Below, one piece after another: positions 1 through 11,345 of a stretch of DNA of 64,000 nucleotides (positions within the stretch are counted from its first letter, which is position 1; each line of letters begins with the position of its first letter). The stretch covers positions 87,961 through 151,960 of the forward strand of contig JADNRX010000107.1 in assembly GCA_015501595.1 (NCBI GenBank). The letters run 5' to 3'. A program made the translations under genes and the position numbers. The notes beneath the pieces were generated by a model, which worked only from the letters and a program-made list of their open reading frames with translations, was not told where the DNA came from and searched no databases. The DNA comes from Hymenopellis radicata (lineage: Eukaryota; Basidiomycota; Agaricomycetes; Agaricales; Physalacriaceae).

Positions 1-280
1 ATATTTGCCAGTGGGGCAATTCCTGATGAGGATACGTACTGCAGTCGTCGCAGCAAATGAGCTGGTCATAGCCCGGGCAATAGAACTCGCGGTTCTCAGC
101 AAACACCGAGCGACCGCAGACGACGCTGCTGTCGCCGTAGTCATAGCAGTAGCAGTTCTCCTTCTTCTCAAGGGCGGTGTTCATCTCGCGCTTGGTGCTG
201 AGAGGCATCTTGGGGGTGGCGTTGACGCTGACGCTGACGACTGCGAGTACGAGGGTTGTGAAAATGGTTTGGAAATGCAT
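1..280 (-). CDS. Small secreted 8-cysteine protein, 3' end beyond window
   Basis: Minus-strand gene starting at the ATG at 280 and running off the left edge. The first exon (40-280) encodes a hydrophobic signal peptide of about 20 residues (starting MHFQTIFTTLVLAVV), a lysine-rich linker and a cysteine-rich core with the motifs CYCYDYGDSSVVCG, FYCPGYDQLICCDDC. A GT donor lies at 39 (GTACGT on the minus strand), so the last few codons sit outside the window. The protein is a near copy of the gene at 12678-12987, where the last exon adds one more cysteine. It is probably exported and disulphide-bonded. It matches no family I can name; hydrophobins also have eight cysteines, but the spacing here differs. 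It sits just downstream of an I66-like gene on the same strand, and this pairing is kept in the duplicate. Confidence 0.7.
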   Translation of the reverse strand, partial: MHFQTIFTTLVLAVVSVSVNATPKMPLSTKREMNTALEKKENCYCYDYGDSSVVCGRSVFAENREFYCPGYDQLICCDDCSTYPHQELPHWQI

Positions 281-897
281 CTTGGTGAACGCGTAGGTCA
301 GTAGACTGGATAACGGTCGTGGGATAGATACAAGAGTTACCTCGAAAAAATGGGATGGGGAGAATAAAACTGGGTTTGAGCAAAGGATTAGAATGTGAGA
401 GAAGCAAACTGGGAATGCTGAGGTCAGAAGGGAAGATTCAACACGTTCTTATAGGCTATCACTGTGTTATTTTTGGTTCGGGGCGTGTTTGGAGCATCTT
501 CCGTTTAGCTTGCGTTTAGCGAGTTTCAGGGTGTGTATGACCAGTTTACCAGGGAGCACTCCGTCGGAAGGATGGTCATACGCAGCTGCTGCTGTGCCCA
601 ACCCCGTTTCAAGTTTCAAGTAGCCCTACAGCGGACCATAGCGTTGAATTTCAATTAGAAAACACCCATCGGAGTAGCAAGGCTGTAGGTCGCAGAAGAG
701 TTAGCCCATAAGATGACGCGTACTGATAATGCATTGAAAGTTGAAAGGCGATTTTCGCAATTAAGAATGTGACTGCAGGTCGAGATCCTTCGGGATTAAG
801 TGGCATGATACGCATCACACTGACATCGGACGAAAGTACAGCAGCCAAATGGAGAAGTCATACCTCGTTCCGCAACTTATGTGAAGAAAGCAGCACT

Positions 898-1728
898 CTA
901 CTTCTTCGTGAACGTCCACTGGGACCGCTTATCAGTCTTGGAGCTAAGGGTGACCTGTATACGTGACTCTCCGTTCAGGTTATGATCGTAGAAGTGCAAC
1001 AGAAACGTACAATGGTCCCCGATTCTCCGCTGGACAAACTCCAGTAGTATCTGCTGCCGGTCGTGCTGATGCTATGATATCGAGAACTCGTAAGCCTCGA
1101 ACTTCGAAGACCGCATAAAAAGACGCGAACGAACGTGTAAACGTCTGACGTGTTTGTCTCCTTGATAACCCACTGCTGGTTTCTACCGGGCCGACCCTCG
1201 ACGACATCGCCTTCGTCAGCACTGTCACCGCTGTAGGCGTCGGTGGCTGTTCCGAAGTTCACAATCGTGTAGCGTTTGTTGCTGAGCTCGGTGACAGTCC
1301 ACTGTTCACGCTCGTCAGTACGAGGAAATATATGAAATACTGTACCGTTCCGACCCTAAATTCGCATAACGCGTCACGCGGGCCCCGGAACCTAACTTAC
1401 GATAAAGGATAACGCATCACACACCTCAAATCTAGGGTCACATCACTCAAAATGGCAATTTTTCGGGCCCGCCTGCGGCGGGATCTCCAAATCGGGCCTT
1501 GTGCCTGAAAACGAACCTGTTCCCTGTAAGTTCGCGGCATAACGCGTCACACGCCGCGAACTTACGGTCGGAACGGTACAGTAGGTGAGTCTGCTTACTC
1601 GAGAGTGATTTTTTCTGGTCAAAGATATCGGCCGTGACGGGCGTCGCTGTATTTCCATCCTCCAGGATCGCGACGTTGCCGTATTGGACATTGGTGATAA
1701 CATATTTTCCTGTTTCAACGGGAGACAT
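898..1728 (-). pseudogene. I66-like protease inhibitor, frameshifted copy with MITE in intron 1
   Basis: Four-exon gene on the minus strand, start ATG at 1728, stop at 898-900. Exon 1 encodes METG-like text (MSPVETGKYVITNVQYGNVA), exon 2 a WTVTELSNKRYTIVN core, exon 3 ISTTGSRYYWSLSSGES and exon 4 TLSSKTDKRSQWTFTKK. The pattern of a small beta-trefoil protein matches what I know of family I66 serine-protease inhibitors of mushrooms. Compared with the intact duplicate at 13620-14200, an A-run near 1612-1618 has one extra base, which shifts the frame just before the first intron. Intron 1 (about 1302-1598) is enlarged by a 244 bp MITE. The product is therefore probably a short truncated protein, unless the extra base is a sequence error. 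Confidence 0.65.
1339..1582. mobile_element. MITE with 27 bp terminal inverted repeats in an I66 intron
   Basis: The ends are inverted copies: the left end starts ACTGTACCGTTCCGACC and the right end finishes GGTCGGAACGGTACAGT, with 25 of 27 bases paired over the full repeat. The dinucleotide TA lies on both sides if the element is taken to start at CTGTACC, fitting a Tc1/mariner-type target duplication. An inner perfect hairpin with arms GTAAGTTCGCGGC lies at 1526-1564. It has no coding capacity. The duplicate I66 gene at 13.6-14.2 kb lacks it, so it inserted after that duplication. Confidence 0.8.
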
Positions 1729-2543
1729 CTTTGTACGAAGGGTGGGAGAAATTTTTGGTATTACAAATACTTATAACGGGAGGCCCACACCCTATGCCGC
1801 TTTGAGGACAAGTCAGGCGGGACAAGAATATTTGGATCTAGTTGGTCAAGGAAAGATGTGACGCCGGATTGGCGCCGAATGCACTCCATTTCTGAAGCTA
1901 TATTAGGCGCTGTCATGAGCATATTAAGTCACAAGAAGAATGATTTCGGACTGAATGCATACTCACGCTGTGTCAACATTCAATCAGGACCACAGACACC
2001 CTTTAGGATATGGAATTGAGCTACCACAGGCGTTAGTAATCTCCGAGACAGAAAGAAAGTCGACTGGGACACCTGACCCACGAGACGGTGGGACGCCGTC
2101 TGCGGAAGACTTCACGACAAGTCAAGGTCCTGCAAATGATTGACGCTAGCAGTAGCTATAAGTAGTTACGGAGTTGAGTCTTGACGACGATGCTTTCCGC
2201 CGACAGTATACGCGGAGAAGCGTCGGAAGTCACATAGTCCTAAGGTTAGGTCACCGAGAGTGCTGAAGGATCTATGTAGCATGGAACTTGGCAGTAGATG
2301 TCAACGAGCTTCTGGAATTTGAACGAGCAGGATCACGGCCACGTGCCTCTGCTGTAGGGCCGGGCAACTCACCCGGTCTCACCGAGTCAGGACTATTGAT
2401 CAACAACCACTCTACATTCTTACAGCATGTACGTTTCCAAAAGCACTCACAGTCCATTCACGGTCAGCACTCGTATATTAACAGACATATCACTCGGTAA
2501 CAGACTCATGCGAGACATAGCACTGATACTAGGACGAAGAAGG
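1729..2543. other. Upstream region of I66-like gene, duplicated; no gene seen
   Basis: This stretch is alignable with 14201-14910, including the blocks around 1860-1900 and 2400-2470 (shared text such as CAGTCCATTCACGGTCAGCA against CAGCCCATTCACGGTCAGCA). It is the upstream side of the duplicated I66-like gene. No coding exon is supported. Confidence 0.5.
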
Positions 2544-3624
2544 TTAATAACAAAGCATGAAATGGGCGATAGTAGACGTACACAGCGGAACTAAAAGACG
2601 AAATGTTCCCCCCGAAAGACTCAGAAGTCCAATTTCAGTTCGACCTATAGATTGAGGTAAGTCGATACGAGGGACGGCAGTACCACAAACCTTTTCAATG
2701 ACCGCTTGCAATCCATTGTTGATAATGCGGACGATCTTCCGTACCTCCTGAGCAGAAGACTCCTTACAGGCTCTTCCTGCGGCATGCACAGCTACACCCA
2801 TGAGCTCGTCAGATGTAATGTCTGCTCCGGGAGATTCTCTGAGGCATCCGCGCGCCTGGAGAATAAAATCATCAAGCCACTTATGTCCATAGAAATCCAT
2901 CGAACGGTGTACCGCCTGTTATGTAGTGCAAACAAATATGAGTTTTTCGAACACGTCGAGCATGTCATAGTGAGGGATGAGCGGTCCTCGGCGTTTATTG
3001 TGATACCAGGATCAATGGATCCCAAAAAACCGCTTAGGGCGTGAACACTCGCTCGAGAACATTCCAGGAAATACTGCTGAAGAAAGTGATAGTCCATGCC
3101 AGTAATGACGCGCAGTTCTGCTGAATTTTCCCATTTAGGAAGCGGGATACGAAGAATCTCCTTGGCAGCTGCGCGAGCAATATCTGCCCAGCGACAGCGG
3201 CACGCAATAGCGAATATCCTGATGGGCTCGGTCTTCATCATCCCTGAAGAGCAAATCACCTCCTTCAAACGCTCTTGAGCGTCCTCCATCATGTACTTCT
3301 GCAGAGCATCCACGACGGAAACCTCTGCTGTCGTCTCGGGCCCAATAGTCGCTGGGTAGCACAATCGCATCACAGCGCACATCGTACGGCAGTCTTCCGA
3401 CGCCCTATACACCGGAAGATTCTCGTAGGTCTCGGCGGGGGAACTATCGCCTAAAAGATTGGCGAAGAATGGGAGGCGTAAATGAGGAACGATTTTACGG
3501 CGTATAGGATGGTGCCTTCGGAGGTAATGATGACGAGATCGGCCCCGCGGCCAGGGGAGTCGAAAGGCGTAGGGGCAATAGGGGCAGGAGGAGGAGTAGG
3601 CACGATACTGGTAGTCGTCGCCAT
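2544..3624 (-). pseudogene. BTB/POZ domain protein, two frameshifts
   Basis: Read from the ATG at 3624 the protein starts MATTTSIVPTPPPAP and enters a BTB domain (GADLVIITSEGTILYAVK). Near 3470-3478 one base is missing, and the frame changes to FFANLLGDSSPAETYENLPV, then MCAVMRLCYPATIGPE and an alpha-helical stretch (IRIFAIACRCRWADIARAA). A second shift near 2895-2905 leads into FYGHKWLDDFILQARGCLRE and the usual C-terminal helix region. This order is typical of the large Agaricomycete BTB family, whose members often run to 300-350 residues. Members are thought to act as adaptors or dimerising regulators, but no partner is evident here. Two frameshifts in a row make it a pseudogene unless both are sequencing errors. 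Confidence 0.7.
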
Positions 3625-5018
3625 GAAGGTCGTCGTGGTTCAGATGAACGTACAAGCGGGCGCCTATCGATGGACACGAGGCATCATGTGAATGTCTGAG
3701 TTACGGAACAAGTGCGCGGGACATCCCTTCGAGACACGCTGGTCTAGGGGATCTGAACGTGCTCGAGACGGACGGATGATGATGGCAGAACGCAGACGAT
3801 TGTGGCTGTGCTACGTCGGGCTCTGTACTACTTGTACTACTGAATCCATGCACATCGGGTACCGGGCCGAACCCAAACCCTCTCGCGACTCTCTTCCTGC
3901 CTCTTTCCCCTGGTCTTTGCCTCTTGCCGTGCCTGGGCTACCTAGCCCAACGCAAGTGTCGGACGGAGGCATCGAGTGGCATTTATACTGCTAGCAGCTT
4001 CGTTGATTAGGAAAAGGACGCGTTATATGTGACTCGAAGATACGTACACTCAAACCAGGCAAGAGCCAGGACAATGCCTTTAGCTTCAAGTTCAAGTGAA
4101 GCCTAGACATTGAACCTGAAGCCTAGACATAACGGTGTGTAGATGCAATACTAAAGCCTCAGGCATCATCGCGGAGGAAATCCCCATGTCGAACCCCGAT
4201 ATAAAGCTGTTGTATTCGCCGTTCACACTAACAAAACAAATGATGAGCGATTGCGGAAGCCGGTATCACACCGCCTCTCACCACTGTGGCGTCAAACATA
4301 TTCCGTGTTCTACCATGACGGGGTTCGACTGTATAAGCTTGGAACATGTTGCCTCTGAGTCAAGTTAGTTTCAGAAACAGAAGAATATCCGAAAATATCG
4401 CTTACCGGTGTCCAACTGGAAAATGCACTACCCCTCCTGTTCTACCGCGTTAATGGAAACTGGAGGATCGAGCGCGTGGTCGTGAGGCATCTACTATAAT
4501 CGTTGTGCATGTCCTCCAGCGCGTCGTGCGTTGAGAGCTTCGAAGATGCGAGAAAAGTGTGGCATGATGGAGGTCAAAAACATAAGACTCCGCTTATGTA
4601 ACGTGACCATCTTTAACTCTGACCATCAATTCCACATTTAACAACGTTTCAACTGCTTTGCTTCAAAAGACCAGTGCGCGCATAATAAGGTAAATTACTA
4701 GGCCACCCTCTTGCGAAAGCCAGATCTCTTTAATGCATGGCATTTGCGCCCAATATCATTGAACGTGGGGAAAGTAAGCAGTCGCAATTGATTGGTTGCT
4801 CAGAAGTACTTCTAACATCCGTTTAAGCGTACAGCAAGCGTGCTGATGAGAGGTGTGATGAACAGCCAACCTATGGTATTAGATCCGCGAGGGAGTGATC
4901 GATATCATCGTGGGATCACTTGTTGAAAAATGGCTCGTCTGGTTGCGTTACCCCAAAGATCCAGCATCAGCCCAACGCCCACTAACGCCTGGCGCGTTGG
5001 CTTCTCTGTCGTTCTTTT
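3625..5018. other. Intergenic, no gene recognised
   Basis: About 1.4 kb between the BTB pseudogene and the membrane-protein gene. Only short, composition-driven open frames are present, none with a domain or convincing splice sites. The duplicated phrase GAAGCCTAGACAT occurs twice within 4095-4130. Confidence 0.5.
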
Positions 5019-5940
5019 ATGTCGACCACGCTTGTTCGTGTAGACGACAGCGACGTTTCAAACATCCAGTACTCGAATAAGCCGGGATGGTTCACCGCTG
5101 GAAGCGCGAACGAGTTCAATCACACCACACATGGAACCCGGAGCGCGGGCGCCACAGCGACCTTCGTCTTCAACGGTATTCTCTAGCCTTACATCCGTTG
5201 TTGTCATTCTCCGTTCACAAATCTCCACAGGTACTTTCGTCCAAGTGTACGGCACAATCTCCAGTGCCAATCTCTCAGGAGCCCCAGATCCTGTATCAAA
5301 GTTTTCCCTCGATGCCAGCTCCTCGGCGACGTTCGCGCCTACGCCTGGCGCGGACGTTCAGTATGAACAGGTCATGTTCCAGTCCGCCGATCTACAGCCA
5401 GGGGAGCACACGCTCGTGATGAACTCGACGATAGAGCTCAGCTGGTTTTGGCTGGACTACATCGTGTATACGCCACTTGATGAAGAAGCAGATGCCACTT
5501 CGACAAGCTCAAGCCTAAGCTTGAGTGCTACACAGTCTGACATAATGCCAACCTCGACCTCGAGCGTAGCCGTGGGCCGCTCCAAGTCATCTGCGACACC
5601 CGACATCATTGGAGGTGCAGTGGGAGGGGTGGCTGCGTTGGTCGTACTCGGGTGTCTGATTGGGTTCTTATGTTATCGGAGTCGGCGGCTAAAGCGCGGC
5701 TCCACGCTTGCACATGAATATTCGAGAGGCGTGCCCACTCCATTTATGTTAGAAAGCGCATATGGTCAGTACACCTTCCTCTCGATGAGGATACCGACGC
5801 TTATTTCTCGCGCATCAGTACCTCCGCCCAACAGTTCGTCTGCATATCAAACTGGGACGCTACCCAGCGGGAGTAGAACTACCGCTACCGGGGAATATCA
5901 GCATCCGCCTTCTTATAAGGCCACGTTTGGGCATCATTGA
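5019..5940 (+). CDS. Single-pass membrane protein with beta-rich ectodomain
   Basis: Start ATG at 5019, one sure intron (5176-5230, GT-AG) that splits a glycine codon, stop TGA at 5938-5940; the product is 288 residues. The N-terminal 140 residues form a Gly/Thr-rich ectodomain (GWFTAGSANEFNHTTHGT, FVQVYGTISS, LQPGEHTLVM, FWLDYIVYTP), then a Ser/Thr-rich stalk and one membrane helix (IIGGAVGGVAALVVLGCLIG), followed by a basic stop-transfer RSRRLKR and a cytoplasmic tail of about 75 residues. Such single-pass proteins are abundant in Agaricomycetes and their function is unknown to me. No clear signal peptide precedes the ectodomain. A second, in-frame intron is possible at about 5766-5819. It has a paralog 2.5 kb downstream on the same strand. 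Confidence 0.75.
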
Positions 5941-7513
5941 TGCTGGACTTCATGGATTGTATTTGTACTTTGGCCTATAAAATCTCACACGGTTTCCATC
6001 GTTTCCAGGATCGAAGTCACATCGTTTCCACCTCAGTCTGACTCATCGTGAGTTCCTTCCGCTTTTCGCTCTCTATATCACTGGGCTGATGGTTGATGGC
6101 CACTCAGGACGCGCACGGGGAGACGTGCTCCTCCAAAGACCACAGGTACTCGGCTGTTGTCAGAGAATTACCAGAAAAGTCGTGTTCGTGCGGAGAGCAA
6201 GCCCGCAGGTCTCTTTCAGCCTACGCGACATGATCTGATGATCTAGCGACAGACACCTCGAGCAGCAAACGTTACATGAGTCTTCTCCTGAATATCAATC
6301 AAACTTATGCCAACAGTTTTAACGGTCTCAGCGCTTGAGACGACGCCCAGCTCCAGAGAGTTCGATGGTGAGTGGCTTTGTCGTGGTAGACGACAATGAT
6401 GAAAGCCATTCTAAATTCTGAGGACGAGTGGGTCGTTAATTGGGTCATAAGTGCTTAGTATCAGTGATATCTAGTACCGGGAGGAAGTTTTTTTTTTCTG
6501 TCTGCCACTCGAGGAAGCACGTGACGGATGACCCTTTTCAGGACACGCGTTTCTCCTCTCTTAGCGCGTCCATCACCATCAACTTCGGGTTGCTCTGACT
6601 TTCCTTGTCTCCAAGCTACTTGACAGCAAGGATGGTACCAATATTTCTATTTGAGCTCCGACACACCATGGCTGGGAATTCGGCGACTCAGAGCGAAGTG
6701 ACACAACTTGGCCGTCGGAACTCGGAGGACGAGGCCCCACCAGTCGAACAGGGCCAATCACCCAATCTCAAACTACAATTCTCGAGTCTACTCTTGACCG
6801 TTGTAGGTGGTCACAGCCACTGAGCTGGTCGTATGTCAGGCCGAACTTACTAGTCGCCCAAGGCAAAGGAAACAAAACTGCTTCATTAACGCGCAGTGAT
6901 TACCGGGAGGCTTCTGCCCGTCCGGGTTTTCTCGGGTTTCGCCGTTTCTGCAGCGTGTGTTGGTCTCCTTCCCAGGTGCTCCGAATTTCACTAGTAGGCC
7001 AGAGTCGCCGTGCGTTCGTTCTCCAAGTTCTCGATTTCTATGTGGCTATTGATACCCCCCCGGCATGACTCAGTTGCATGGAGACGTGCGCCGGACCGGT
7101 GACAGGTGCCACAGACTGCTACTTAAGAGAAAGTTGAAGGTATCAAAGAGCCCGACTGGGAGGTGAAAATTTCTTGTTGGGATCCATTGCTCAACCAGAG
7201 TTCCTTCCGTTTTCTTTAGGACGGGAGTACATAGACCTTTTTGGACACTTCCCAACGGGTAAAGGCAGCGAGCGCGCTTGATGCAAGTTGTGAGATATAC
7301 TTCATTCTTTCCGGTGTGCAACGCTCTGATGTTCCGATGACAGACATGATGAATATTCAGAACTGCAATTCAACATGTCGAATACACGCTTCTGGGCTCC
7401 TCGGATATCTACATGATCATCAGAGATCCTCTAGCGCATCATGTTTATAGGCTTGCTGAAGTACGGTATGTGATTTCCTCGCCCCGGAGACGAGACCCAG
7501 CTTCCAATTTTCG
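5941..7513. other. Intergenic, no gene recognised
   Basis: About 1.6 kb between the two paralogous membrane-protein genes. It contains only short frames without domains. A T-run is at 6487-6497. Nothing else could be supported. Confidence 0.5.
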
Positions 7514-8264
7514 ATGTCGAACTCCTTCGTCCTCGTCGATGATGCCGATGTCAGGCTCAAATACTCTAAGGGCGACTGGACCCCGAGCGGGAACTCCAAT
7601 GAATATAACAGCACTACCCACGGGACGTACAACGCCGGGGCAACAATGAGCTTCGTATTTAATGGTTCAGTGGCTTGACATTTCTTCTCCTGCTCGTTAC
7701 TCACGCATCATCATCATAGGCACTATGGTCAAAGTATACGGGACTATTATTTCCAAAGATGGTCCCAATGCGCCCGACCCTGTATCCACGTATACTGTCG
7801 ACGGAGGCGGCAGTACGACCTTTGCGCCTGTAACACTTCCCAGCGTGCAGTATAGACAACTCCACTTCCACTCAGCGGACCTGCAGCCTGGGGAACACAC
7901 CCTTGTGATGGAGTCCGTAGCCCCGGACGCTGGCATTTGGCTGGATTATCTGTTGTATCTGCCGCTCGCAGGCGATAAGCCCGACGGCGTCGTGGTCAAC
8001 GAAACGCAGAGTTTCAGTGGTTCCACTGCGACTATCACGCTATTGACGAGCGCCACTGCCTCGGGCGATATAGCATTGACAGGCAGTATTACCCCGACGG
8101 GTCCTTCGATGGCAAGGAATACTACTGGAGCACAAGGAGGTGCGGGCACAGCCTCCGACTCCTCCGCTTCGAAGAAAATGCATTCCATCATTGTTGGCGT
8201 CACTGTAGGCGGGACGGCTGCAGTGCTTCTTGTCGCCTGTTTAGTCGGCGTGTTGTATTACTGA
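7514..8264 (+). CDS. Single-pass membrane protein, paralog lacking its cytoplasmic tail
   Basis: Start ATG at 7514, intron 7665-7719 at the same codon position as in the 5019 gene, stop TGA at 8262-8264; 231 residues. The ectodomain is clearly homologous (VKVYGTIISKDGPNAPDPVS, LQPGEHTLVMES, WLDYLLYLPL), followed by a Ser/Thr-rich stalk and the membrane helix (IIVGVTVGGTAAVLLVACLVG). The stop codon falls two residues after the helix, yet the same frame continues past it with KRRRLLRQRVSPG and MTPFLEQSPS, matching the tail of the paralog, then a GTAAGT donor at 8350 and a last exon ending at 8508. So the tail was present and has been cut off by a single stop codon. Confidence 0.75.
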
Positions 8265-8508
8265 AAGAGGCGCCGCCTACTAAGGCAACGAGTGTCCCCT
8301 GGACATATCCAAACTCGTTCGATGACTCCATTCTTGGAACAATCTCCAAGTAAGTACTACATCTCTTTCGTCAAGTGTGGATCTTTATTCTTATAATCAC
8401 CAAGGTGTGTCCCCGATAACATTGAAATGGTCGCCTGTTACAGCTAGTCTGTCGTCCTTTTCGAGTTCGAGGGGACCGGAGGAACGTCCGCCTGCTTATC
8501 AGCAGTGA
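8265..8508 (+). pseudogene. Orphaned cytoplasmic-tail exons of the membrane protein
   Basis: Immediately after the stop at 8262-8264 the frame reads a basic stop-transfer segment and text parallel to the 5019 gene (MTPFLE versus TPFMLE), then a GTAAGT donor at about 8350, an acceptor TTACAG near 8442, and a final exon rich in Ser and Pro ending YQQ-stop at 8506-8508. It would be coding only with readthrough or if the stop is a sequence error. Confidence 0.5.
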
Positions 8509-10050
8509 TGATGCCCATGGTTTCTAATGTTCGAAACTAGGACTTTTTTAAAAATGGACATTCGATGTTACACTGTATATATACTGTCAATGGTACTAGG
8601 AGACTTTGTTATGTCTGTACTTCGGAGTTCTAGTTTCAGCCTAAAGAGTCGTCGCATATTGTACTTGGGGTAAGCATTGAGACTCACACCATACCGCAGT
8701 CACAGTGAGACGGTTTCAATCCTCCTGGGCAATGGCTTGAGATTATTGAGTGTCCGTGAAGACCGTTTAGGCTCTACTCTCCTCGGGTGTAGCGGAAGCT
8801 GGACGCTTTGGTGCACCCCACGTGATCGCGTTCCTCCTTCTGTTCTCCCGCCATCACCAAAGCTCGATATCGTTCGCTAGCCACCCTTGCGACAGCAGCA
8901 GCCAAGATAGAATAGTGCCCTGGCCTTCCTTCCGGCAAAACAACGGACTATGTAGACGTCCTCCAATCAATGATACACCCAAAATCCGAGTCGACGAAAA
9001 CAGTAAAGTGTGTATGGGCAGCTTTTCTGCATGTCGCGTTGTCTAACAGGCTACTTCGAAGCTGTTTGAAGGCCGGGTGTCGCTGGGGTTCGACTGACTA
9101 CAGATTGTCGGATGGCAACTGGTACATCCTCGGTCCGACACAACGTTTTCATGGAGCCTCAACGTCCATTTGCTTTAAAGCCACATATGCGGCCACCGCA
9201 TCTTTCTATTAAACAATGGGAGGCACGTCGTGAAGGAAAACTTTTAGGACGTTTCTTCATTTGTCGGCGATGGTCCGAAGCTCATGTTTGCTAATTGCGC
9301 CTCATATCATTCCTTGCGGTCCAAAGAAACGCAGCTACGGATCCCGCCCATACACGTTTCCCCCGCATACCATCGGAAACCACAACGCATATATTTACGC
9401 CAAAGCTTCTGGCGTGGACCAAAATCGTTACGAGCATCCACGACCTTTCTTCATATGCATCATGCCGTTGGAAGAATCAATGGCAACAACACCTCACCAA
9501 ACTACATGTTTGCTCTAGAGGCGCCAGGGTAAGACAATAGCCCTCATTTCCAGTGTTTCCGTCGACAGGCACACGACGTCCTCGCCGCCGAACTACCCAT
9601 CCTCTACCTCGTCATCGTCACGCTCCACGATGGCACGAAGTCATGAGGCGCTACTCGCAGGTATGCTCGTTGACCATGAACTTGCAGTTCGTCGAGCTAC
9701 ACGCGCCGTTGGGAGATCCGTTCCAGCTCCTCAACGACGAGCTCATCGCGCAGGGCTGCTCGCATATATCAACGCCCCAGATAAGCGTCGACACACATAG
9801 GTATCATCTTCTTCACTCGACCGAGGCCTCCTTCAAGAGGAAGCGAACCGTCTGGTCGATCCACCACCGCGTCAAGTACGATGAATGACGCTAGAGCAGT
9901 AGATGACCATGGGAGGCTACCTGAAATGCCCTCCTGCGCTCGTCAGGAAGCGCAAGGTAATTCCATGCATAAACTCAGATGATCATATAGATAGTTTGGT
10001 ATGATAGCAATTTGAAAGCAATACGAAAGCCTGCAGATAATATGTGAAAT
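8509..10050. other. Intergenic, no recognisable gene
   Basis: About 1.5 kb. Several frames of 60-110 codons overlap at 8.8-9.9 kb, one of them reading AHDVLAAELPILYLVIVTLH near 9571-9632, but none joins into a known domain. It may be a decayed gene. Confidence 0.4.
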
Positions 10051-10930
10051 CTAGAGGATGCGCCCAATGGCAGTTGCAATCTTCGCTTTCCGACGAGCTA
10101 ATGTGTTTGCCCCAGCGAGGACTGGCAGATTCGGAAAGTAGCCAGCATAATAGCCATATGACTCGGGTAGGGTGAGTGCTTGAAGGGCAGCAATGCTGTT
10201 CAAAGGGGGAAGAGCGATATTGCCCTGTAATGAAGTCAGATATCTCGCTCTTATTGATAGTGCAGGTATGACATACGGTGTTGGGCACATTGACTAGCAA
10301 CCCCCAAGGTCTGCGCCCATCAGGGAATGGGACCTCGTAGAAAGGGCCGTTATCGTCAACCAAAAATTCAGAGTTGCGATCCTAAATGGCCTTTGGTGAA
10401 TGGTGGAACAAGGCGAATGATGAAGATAACGTACTTGGCCATCCCGAATCATGAGGGTGGTAACATCGCGTTTTAGTACAGTAAGATCGCCTTGCACGCG
10501 ATTAACGAATGGTTGGAAGTGTTGATTGTTCCAGGCCTGGAACCATGGCGCTACGGGGATTGGTCAGAACCAAAACAAAGCTTTTAGGAAGAGGCTTTTA
10601 ACGTACGGGTTCCAGCAATCCCGAGAGACTGCTCAGTAACTACATGCTCATACTGGACGCAGGCAACCAAAGCGTCATCACTCACGAACTCGGGCGACTG
10701 GGGTGCGTGAGCTTTCCCTGTAGCAGAAAATCAGAACGGGTGCGATCTCCGACGCGTATTAACTTGCGATGCCTCTCGGCCGCCCTTCGGTGGAGCCGAA
10801 CAGACTCAACAACATCTTGAGTGGTCGGTGGTTGTTGGGGAGGCGCTGGGCGTATCAGTCCGCCGTAGCTGTGTGCAGCGTCTTGTACGAGGAGCGTAAT
10901 CGGGTTCGCAGGGGGCGGGATCGCGGCCAT
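10051..10930 (-). CDS. Mug135-like C-terminal domain protein (tentative)
   Basis: Start ATG at 10930 (MAAIPPPANPITLL), stop at 10051-10053. The later exons are clear: PWFQAWNNQHFQPFVNRVQG with a KRDVTTLMIRDGQ helix, then FYEVPFPDGRRPWGLLVN, then GNIALPPLNSIAALQALTLP, ESYGYYAGYFPN and a final IATAIGRIL. The order WF-helix, VPFPDG, LPPL, GY..., R...AIG matches what I remember of the basidiomycete Mug135-like C-terminal family; its biochemical role is not known to me. Introns end in CAG/TAG with GTACGT or GTATGT donors (for example about 10263-10214 and 10434-10381). The first intron (about 10762-10725) joins with an uncertain phase, so the N-terminal part may be mis-spliced or frameshifted. A close paralog with tripled exons is at 24755-26273. 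Confidence 0.6.
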
Positions 10931-10969
10931 GGTAGTAGTGTTGGGAATTGTAGTTGTGTTGTGGTTGAT

Positions 10970-11345
10970 CGTTGAAAGTTATAGCACTGTTCCACATCGG
11001 GACGTTCTCTCACGTGCCTCAGGTTTGCCGGCCTTACGGCCACATGGCCTTAACGAACGAGCATCATCTGGCCGACCTAGCCTTCAGATCTTCAGACGTA
11101 GGTGCGCCGTCGAGCTTGAAGTTGAAGCAACGCGTCAAACGTGTCGATCACGAGATAGCCAATTAGTTTGCACAGGTATACCTCTTGACCAGCAACCACG
11201 AGCATCAACAGTGAACACCGACGCGTCCTTCGCCGCTCCCGATGCTGTAGCCATCGAAGCCCCCGACGCCGTGCACAACGGCCCAGAGGTATAAACCCTT
11301 CCCGCCTTTTCGCGTCTAGGCTCAGCGTGCTGCCTGATCTCTAGA
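10970..11345 (+). repeat. Conserved segment upstream of the Mug135-like gene, also at 24.6 and 50.5 kb
   Basis: The block around 11173-11345 (GGTATACCTCTTGACCAGCA, then coding-like text NTDASFAAPDAVA and HNGPEV) is repeated in inverse orientation at 50470-50660, and its first part at 24640-24680. At 10.97 and 24.6 kb it lies divergently upstream of a Mug135-like gene. The 50.5 kb copy keeps an open frame ending at a GTATGG donor-like site, so it may be the exon of a small unrecognised gene. Confidence 0.5.
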
